Shown here: positions 8,442-13,630 of the stretch, in pieces | How the letters are laid out: every line of letters begins with the position of its first letter | Position numbering within the stretch: position 1 is the stretch's first letter | Assembly: GCA_032353305.1 (NCBI GenBank) | Contig: JAUCNG010121098.1 | Coordinates: forward strand, 1-13,630 | Length of the DNA stretch: 13,630 nt | Direction of reading: 5' to 3' | From: Cephalothrix spiralis | Lineage: Eukaryota > Nemertea > Palaeonemertea > Archinemertea > Cephalotrichidae | Notes under the pieces: generated by a model | Database searches by the model: none | What the model was told of the DNA's origin: nothing | Seen by the model: only the letters and a program-made list of their open reading frames with translations | Program-made: the position numbers and the translations under genes

Positions 8442-8915
8442 CTGAAATAAAAAAAGTGATTGATTCTAAATATTCTGTCAGTTGCTGATTTTAGATGAAA
8501 ATTATCATCATAAATATAAAGGTGTTATTGAATAAAAGTCTGAAAAGTGCAGACACCAACGTCTCCGAAGTTAAATGTTTTGAAATTTTACAATGAGACC
8601 CACCACCCCTTCACTAACTTGACATTTGCGTCACTTCGCGGACACAACCTCAAAACACCCATTATCGAGACAAGAACTTCACTTTCAAGACATAAGCCTC
8701 TGGATAGTGGATACCCACGTCTTGAAAGTGAGACCAATGTCTAAAATCACCCCACCCACCGGGTTGGTGTCTGCACTTTCAAGACAACCAACCCCCCGTG
8801 TATACGTATATCTCAAAAACTGAGGACGATATCGAACTTTTCAAGCTATGCTAAATAAGCCAACAACATCATCTTAGACTAGAATTATCGAAAAATAATA
8901 ATATACATTGTTTAC
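8442..8915 (-). other. Intron 2 (474 bp)
   Basis: Phase 1 intron, donor gtaaac, acceptor ttatttcag. About half of it is the inverted-repeat element at 8544-8779. The rest is ordinary AT-rich sequence. Confidence 0.75.
8544..8779. mobile_element. 236-bp MITE-like element with AAAGTGCAGACACCAAC ends
   Basis: Perfect 17-bp inverted ends: AAAGTGCAGACACCAAC at 8544-8560 and its complement at 8763-8779. An internal perfect 13-bp stem, TCACTTTCAAGAC at 8679-8691 with GTCTTGAAAGTGA at 8719-8731, adds a second hairpin. ACTTTCAAGAC also recurs across the right end. The two short open frames across it (8547-8744, 8626-8823) are by-products. It lies wholly in intron 2, 103 bp upstream of the exon 3 acceptor. 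No target duplication is clear. Confidence 0.7.
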
Positions 8916-9026
8916 CGTGATCTCTGCTTGACAACGTATGACGTGGACTTCCGGAAATTACACTTTGGCTGCTGGATTCAGTAGACGAGGAAGTAGTGAG
9001 TGATGGAGTTCCAAACGATGGTACCG
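8916..9026 (-). CDS. Exon 2: short Ser/Thr-rich cassette exon
   Basis: This 111-nt exon is too short to stand out as an open frame alone. It is bounded by acceptor cctttattcag|cgg (AG at 9028-9027, long T-rich tract) and donor cacg|gtaaac (GT at 8915-8914). It enters and leaves in phase 1, so it adds exactly 37 codons and could be skipped without a frame change. It encodes VPSFGTPSLTTSSSTESS, then QSVISGSPRHTLSSRDH. The content is almost wholly Ser, Thr and Pro, with a GTP-S and a GSPRH site that look like proline-directed phosphorylation sites. There is no sign of a folded domain. The first split codon completes to Ala after exon 1 (STPSQ-A-VPSF). VPSF repeats the VPSFSGF of exon 1, which supports the join. 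Confidence 0.8.
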
Positions 9027-9278
9027 CTGAATAAAGGAATAAAAATAAATAACTTTTAAATCAAAATATGTGTTCAAATTGTTCGAGGTCTGAATCCAAG
9101 GTCACAAGCCAGGATTTAAATCTTGCTAAGTTTTTAAATACAATCGTGAGCTGAGTGAAAAATGATCCTCTCCTTTGAAACTCACACCAGTATTAGAGGG
9201 TTAGGTTTTGACCTCTGAAACCCTAAATATTAATTTAACAAAAATTATATCAACATATATAGACAAAAAACATAAATA

Positions 9279-9543
9279 CAGGGTGGCCACTCCATTCCGT
9301 TCTCGAATTCCTCAATTTCCCAATGATTTAAAAATAGATAATGACGATATCCATTGATTGATGTTTAATAATCGAAAATGATTTTCAAGGGGGTAAAATG
9401 GCGACCGAAGCCTTATGAAGCTCAGCAATGCATAATGGCCAAGTTTCGAATCATGCATATTGATTTTGTGAACTAGACAATCTGATCAATTCCCTTACTT
9501 TTCCAGGTTTTCCCAGACTTTTCCAGGGTGAGTGGCCGACCTG
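9279..9543. mobile_element. 265-bp element with CAGGGTGGCCACTC ends
   Basis: The left end CAGGGTGGCCACTC (9279-9292) and the right end GAGTGGCCGACCTG (9530-9543) are inverted repeats at 12 of 14 positions. Just inside the right end is a short TTTTCCAGG reiteration (CTTTTCCAGG, GACTTTTCCAGGG). CAGG-type ends of this form are common on hAT-like non-autonomous elements in invertebrates, from general knowledge. I do not see matching 8-bp flanking duplications (CATAAATA left, TTCTATGT right), so the insertion is old or the class differs. Confidence 0.6.
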
Positions 9544-10073
9544 TTCTATGTGAACCACAGGAAAGTGAACAATGCATGTACTCTTGCGTTCCATCACCTT
9601 AATATAAAGTAAAGCATAACTAATTTCGCATTCCTTGACTTAACTTCGCATTCATTAATATTTGCAAACTTTCTAATCATATCTCAATAAATATGCAGTA
9701 ACAATAATACATGTACTGTATTGTACCGGTAGCTGAAAAACAGTTTTAGTGAAGACATGGTGTAAGGTCAAAAGTCCCACTGACCTTATTTTAAAAGTGA
9801 AAGTTTTTATTTGGCCTTTAATCAGCCCAAGCACCTAGTGTCGGACGTGTTTCTTGTGCTCGTCTTCAAACGCTATTTTTTGTACGCCAGACCAGGATAT
9901 ATAAACCGGTTATGGAGCTACCTATTGTGTTGGAAAGGATACTGAACACCGCTCTTTAATACGACAGTCTCAAGAACTGGAGCATTTACGAGGAACGGGA
10001 TGGAGTTTATACATTTAAACTTCGCTTTATACCTAGAAAAGGTAGCCATGTTAAACCTACTTCTAGTGATATA

Positions 10074-10104
10074 CCATCCTCGTTCCAATAGTATTATATC
10101 ATAT
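10074..10104 (+). repeat. Dispersed repeat copy B (CCATCCTCGTTCC family)
   Basis: CCATCCTCGTTCC followed by GTATTATATCATAT matches 5315-5345 at 28 of 31 positions; only the four-base joint differs. Similarity appears to fade beyond this core. Confidence 0.6.
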
Positions 10105-10170
10105 CACAGTGTCTGTGATGTGGCCCTTGTAAGTTGTTGTTACCATATTCTAACGTAAAGGGACCTTAGT

Positions 10171-10236
10171 GAATGGTTTGCATAGCTTAAAGGCCGGAAC
10201 ATCAAGATATACGTGCAGAAACTATGCAAATCATTC
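10171..10236. repeat. 15-bp near-perfect hairpin
   Basis: GAATGGTTTGCATAG (10171-10185) and CTATGCAAATCATTC (10222-10236) are complementary at 14 of 15 positions, with a 36-nt loop. AACTATGCAA also occurs beside dispersed repeat copy A at about 5371-5380, so the hairpin may be part of the same repeat family. Confidence 0.6.
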
Positions 10237-11244
10237 GCAAGAAATGTTAGTATAGCCTAGAATACAACTAATAAATCTTATTAAATCAGAAAAAATGTTT
10301 TAAAAGAACTAAATTTGTTTTACTTTTAGCTTGGTAGTTGTATAAAATATATTTAGAAAATATTCAAATAATCAAAATCAACATTTAATGCGCTTATTTC
10401 TTACATAGTTGCCTGATAAAAGGTCTTCAAGTTTATTTTAATGCCGTCAGAGAGACTTTTAACCTTCACCTTCAAATAAACTCGAAAGCGATTACAAAAA
10501 TCCATGCAAGGGAAAAACTTACACGAACTTGTTGATTTTGGACCAAACACAAAGGCCCTTGAGCCAAATGTGCTGTCGGAAAAGCCTGGGTAAACAAAGA
10601 AGTAGTAGGAAAACGTTTAAAAAGAACTGGATAAATGGTAAAAGTGCAAAATATTGGCTTAGCGGAATCCATTGTAAATTGAGTGATAATGGGGTTCTAT
10701 GAAGACAAAATAATTAATGAATATTTTTTTCTAAATACACATGTATAATGAAATGATTTTTCTACTCATATAACATGTATTATGAAATAAAAAACATTTC
10801 CCATAGAATTATGACCTATCGCCAATACTGAACCATAAACTAAAGATACACAGACTGGTGAGACTGCTCACGTAAATCTGTCGTTTAACACTAATTTATG
10901 ATAGGTACACTTTCTCCGTTATTCATGAAAGGCGTACCGGTATTTTATTTTTCGTGATTCGTGAAGCCACTTTTTTGGCTTTTGTGATCAGACTCACGTA
11001 TACCAAGTATATGGCACTATTATAGTGTTCTCAAATACAGAAATCCGTGGACACAGAAAACGTTATCACGATTGCGTGTCCTTGCTACTGATTTAAACTA
11101 CATTTTCTTGAAACTTCTATATATCCTTAGTTTATGACCGAGTGTTTACTAAATCTATTCTACATGTGCAAGTTAAGTGAGAGAATTTGTTTGCTAAAAA
11201 TTAAAATTACTAAAGAACAATTAACTTGACACTACATTATTCCA

Positions 11245-11311
11245 CCTCGATACGCTCGGATATTAAACTCCCCCCTAAATGTAATACTTCAAATATCCGA
11301 GATAATCGAGG
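11245..11311. repeat. 20-bp imperfect hairpin
   Basis: CCTCGATACGCTCGGATATT (11245-11264) pairs with 11292-11311 at 17 of 20 positions over a 27-nt loop containing a C-run. It is probably the remnant of a small inverted-repeat element in intron 1. Confidence 0.6.
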
Positions 11312-12281
11312 GGACTTTATTTTACCGTCATTTTGTAGTACATTAGATAATCAGCCCAAATTCATTATTATATATTTGAAATAAAAGGGACCCAAAGAAT
11401 GACCTCTGAGAAATGTATGAATATTTATTTTTTCTGTCACTTATACCGAACTATTGGCACACTATAGGCTAGCTTAAGGGCCGCGTAGTGATACCCTTAA
11501 CACGAAAAAATAATGATTGATGTCTATTTTACTAATTCTGAGCAAAATTTTCAATTTTCTAAACTACTAAACGTGCTTTTAAAAACAGATGATCTCGCGG
11601 AGCGAGTCGAAAAAGTTTTAGAATTTGAACTTCTAAATGATACATTTATGGGGTATCCGCGGCCTAGCTGATCGCAAATGTATGCAGTTCTTTTTAACAG
11701 GATTGAACACTTTTAGATTTAAAGACATTTTAGGTCGTTATTCCAAATTTTAGGATCACATTGACCCATGCACATCTATTCAAAACAACAAGTGATTGAT
11801 TTTCGACCACGAATAAATTTTCTTGTTAAGGAGTTAATTTTGCGACCGTTAAGCTATAGTGTGTCAAATTAAGACGGGAAAGTGTGGCAAAAAATCGTTT
11901 CAAAGCCATTCTATTATCTAGAAGTCACAATTTCATTGCTAGTTTAAATGCTATAGTCAAATTCTCACCATATATGACGCTTAGGGGCTTTTGCAATATT
12001 AATATAATAGAATTTATGGCATTTCATGATTATCATATTATATTAACATATCTAATGTTGTTTTATTGCACTAACGGTTGATATAGATCGACACTTAAAT
12101 CATTTCGGTTTAGGAATCTTCGGGACGAGGTTGTAACGCTTAGCGATAATAAGGCAAGACTACCAGTAAAAATCATCCAAATTGATGCGAAAAGTCTCTC
12201 TATATAAAACCTCCTTCCCGAAGATTACTATACCGAAATGCTGCTTTAAAATTACGGTAACAGAAATAAAGCTAAGCATAC

Positions 12282-12549
12282 CTTGCGACGGGGTAGAAAA
12301 TCCAGAGAAGCTAGGGACTTGCTGAGCATGGGTAAAGTCAAAACCTTGGGTAATACCATTAGCAGTTGGAGTATCTCCTCCAAAAAGAACATGACCTTGA
12401 TCAGCTTCAGCAAGGTCAGCCTCAGGCTGAATATAAATGATATCATCAGTGCCTTGAGCAAGTGACCAGGCTTCACCTTCGGTTTCGTGGCAGTAATGCT
12501 GCATGTCTTCTTGTTCTAGACGTATCCAAACACCTTCATTATTTGTAAG
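12282..12549 (-). CDS. Exon 1 in window: W/Y/C-containing segment, start of Ser-rich linker
   Basis: This 268-nt exon has acceptor tatattcag|ctt (AG at 12551-12550) behind a pyrimidine-rich tract and donor caag|gtatgc (GT at 12281-12280). It enters in phase 0 and leaves in phase 1, encoding 89 codons plus one base. The first 35 or so residues look folded, with GVWIRLEQEDM, a YC pair and GEAWSLAQG. An acidic stretch follows (QPEADLAEADQ), then a Gly/Phe-rich part with GFDF, FSGF and STPSQ leading into the disordered linker. This is the best-conserved-looking part of the gene here and is the main reason for suspecting a PHR/MYCBP2-family protein. The frame is closed by a stop within the intron upstream, so the acceptor is required. 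An in-frame Met at 12504 is not taken as a start because the reading frame and the splice signal both extend above it. Confidence 0.85.
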
Positions 12550-13630
12550 CTGAATATAAAGGATAGATTATTAAAGATAAGGAAACGAGATTCTTGCTCA
12601 GCTCGCCTTTGAACCCATATAGAAGACAACGTAAACTAATGTGTTATCAAGTCGAGTGAAGCGAGACGAGAAATTTTTATTTAGTTCATCATGTCGGGAA
12701 TTGTTTATGTATTCTTGTCGTATTATCACTGTAAGGGTAGTGGCCCAGGTCAGGATGACCTTGATCTCATATGTGTAAACCCTGGACCGCAATTCCAAGC
12801 AGCACAACCGTGAAATGTAAGCAAAATTGTCTCGACAATAAACGAAGGTATTTTCGTGGTAATGTTTATATACAGTCTCTTGATATTTTGGTTGAGGTTC
12901 GCCACACATCAAGGTCAATAATATTTGGAGATTTGAACCCAGTTTTCATGTTTTTTGCAAGAGATTGTGATATTTTTGAAGCGAGGAGGATAAGAGGGAA
13001 TCCATATATATAGCATTGTATAGTTCGTACGCACGAAATTTTGTGTCCCCTCTCTCCTTATCTTAAGCGTAAGCATGTACGTTGATTTTTGAAAAATCTT
13101 TTATATCCTAAAAATGCGTTTTTATATGCAAGATGATACCCTTCCCTTGTACTCTCTCGGTATATTGATCTTTGATTTCGAAAGACAAACTTATAAGCCT
13201 CGTTGGTATCCAAGTATCGATTCAAAATTACTGTGTGCCACGTGATCACTCAGAATAAAATTCGAGATAAACATTGGCGCTTTGCCAATTCAACCCATAC
13301 AAAATCTTGCAACCGGGGCAGTTATTTGCCTGTAACCCAAGAAATATTGAAGCTATCACAAAAAGTCACTCGCACCATTTAATCAGTATAATTAGACCAT
13401 TCCAATAAATATAACAAATTTCGCAAATTTACGGACTTAACGTAAATATTTGATCAATATCCCCTCTGAGAACAACCTTTCGTATTTATTAGAGACTATT
13501 AATTTTGGTCTCGTTGGAAGTGGCTTCATGTCCTGAAAAAACGGTAAAAGACTTTTTTGTGATAGTTCAAGTATTTCTTGAGTTATAGGCCAAAAACCGC
13601 CCGCGTGATGATATTTTGTATACAGAAGAT
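12550..13630 (-). other. Upstream intron, partial
   Basis: AT-rich sequence preceding exon 1. Stops close the exon 1 frame just above the acceptor, so this is intron, with phase 0 at its 3' end. The overlapping open frames at 12598-12918, 12771-13013 and 13058-13249 have no domain, no splice-site support and no shared composition. I see no further exon here. Confidence 0.65.

Larger units (their letters stand above)
9027..12281 (-). other. Intron 1 (3255 bp)
   Basis: Phase 1 intron, donor gtatgc, acceptor cctttattcag. It holds the CAGG-ended element (9279-9543), dispersed repeat copy B (10074-10104) with a nearby hairpin (10171-10236), and a 20-bp hairpin (11245-11311). The stretches 10240-11240 and 11320-12280 show nothing else I can support. 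Confidence 0.72.
1..12549 (-). other. Multi-exon gene, internal part (PHR/MYCBP2-like candidate)
   Basis: Seven minus-strand exons (12549-12282, 9026-8916, 8441-8181, 4151-3993, 1644-1543, 1079-698, 67-1) join into one stop-free frame of 1350 nt or 450 codons. All borders have AG acceptors and GT donors. The intervening phases are 1,1,1,1,1,2, and each split codon completes sensibly (A, A, G, G, S, R). The product begins with a compact segment rich in W, Y and C, continues as a Ser/Pro-rich disordered linker, and ends in a basic patch. No start, stop or catalytic domain lies in the window, so it is the middle of a large protein. The combination of a GVWIRL...GEAWSLA segment followed by a Ser-rich linker suggests to me the region after the filamin-like domain of PHR ubiquitin ligases (MYCBP2/Highwire/RPM-1). 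This is recollection, not a search result. The exon structure is firm and the name is not. Confidence 0.85.

Noticed and set aside
9763-9787. AAGGTCA...TGACCTT inverted half-sites, as for a nuclear receptor
   Set aside because: Short six-base half-sites with a long spacer arise often by chance in AT-rich DNA, and nothing else marks an enhancer here.
11580-11640. GCGGAGCGAGTCGAAAAAG phrase echoed loosely by GTCGAGTGAAGCGAGACGAG near 12650
   Set aside because: The resemblance is too short and too loose to call a repeat family without a genome search.
12598-13249. Overlapping short open frames on both strands upstream of exon 1
   Set aside because: They conflict with one another, lack good splice sites in the right phase and show no domain. 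They are best read as chance frames in an intron.

Overview
This is a window of AT-rich animal nuclear DNA. It carries one protein gene on the minus strand, read from high to low coordinates and split by long introns. I found no bacterial-style operon, no rRNA and no CRISPR array. The introns hold tRNA-related and terminal-inverted-repeat elements. This fits an invertebrate, and a marine lophotrochozoan such as a mollusc would be plausible, but the taxon is a guess.

The gene: seven coding blocks, each bounded by AG/GT signals on the minus strand, join into one open frame of exactly 1350 nt (450 codons). In transcript order they are E1 12549-12282, E2 9026-8916, E3 8441-8181, E4 4151-3993, E5 1644-1543, E6 1079-698 and E7 67-1, with E7 cut by the window edge. 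Every junction keeps the frame: the five introns between E1 and E6 are all phase 1, and the E6/E7 intron is phase 2. Neither the start codon, the stop codon nor any promoter is inside the window, so this is an internal stretch of a larger protein. E1 encodes a short folded-looking segment (GVWIRL, YC, GEAWSLA). E2 to E7 encode a long disordered Ser/Pro-rich linker with many SP/TP sites and a basic tail. The best candidate is the linker of a PHR-family giant ubiquitin ligase (MYCBP2/PAM/Highwire/RPM-1). That identity is from memory, is not proven by any catalytic domain here, and should be treated as about even odds.

Between exons: the 5'-most sequence (12550-13630) is intron with nothing recognisable. 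Intron 1 (3.3 kb) holds a 265-bp element with CAGG-type ends, a dispersed repeat and several hairpins. Intron 2 (474 bp) is half filled by a 236-bp inverted-repeat element. Intron 3 (4.0 kb) holds an 868-bp foldback element flanked by 13-bp direct repeats, one copy of a dispersed repeat and a 164-bp palindromic element. Intron 4 (2.3 kb) holds a two-copy 60-bp tandem repeat and a 252-bp element with 11-bp perfect inverted ends. Intron 6 holds a degenerate tRNA-related SINE that starts 30 bp past the E6 donor.

Points most worth a second look: the tails of E3 and E4 carry the same short motif, QG-x-SV-[KR]-D-x-x-K-x-x-G, at the same splice position, and E4 is a frame-neutral cassette. The 868-bp foldback element combines long inverted arms with an unusually long flanking direct repeat.
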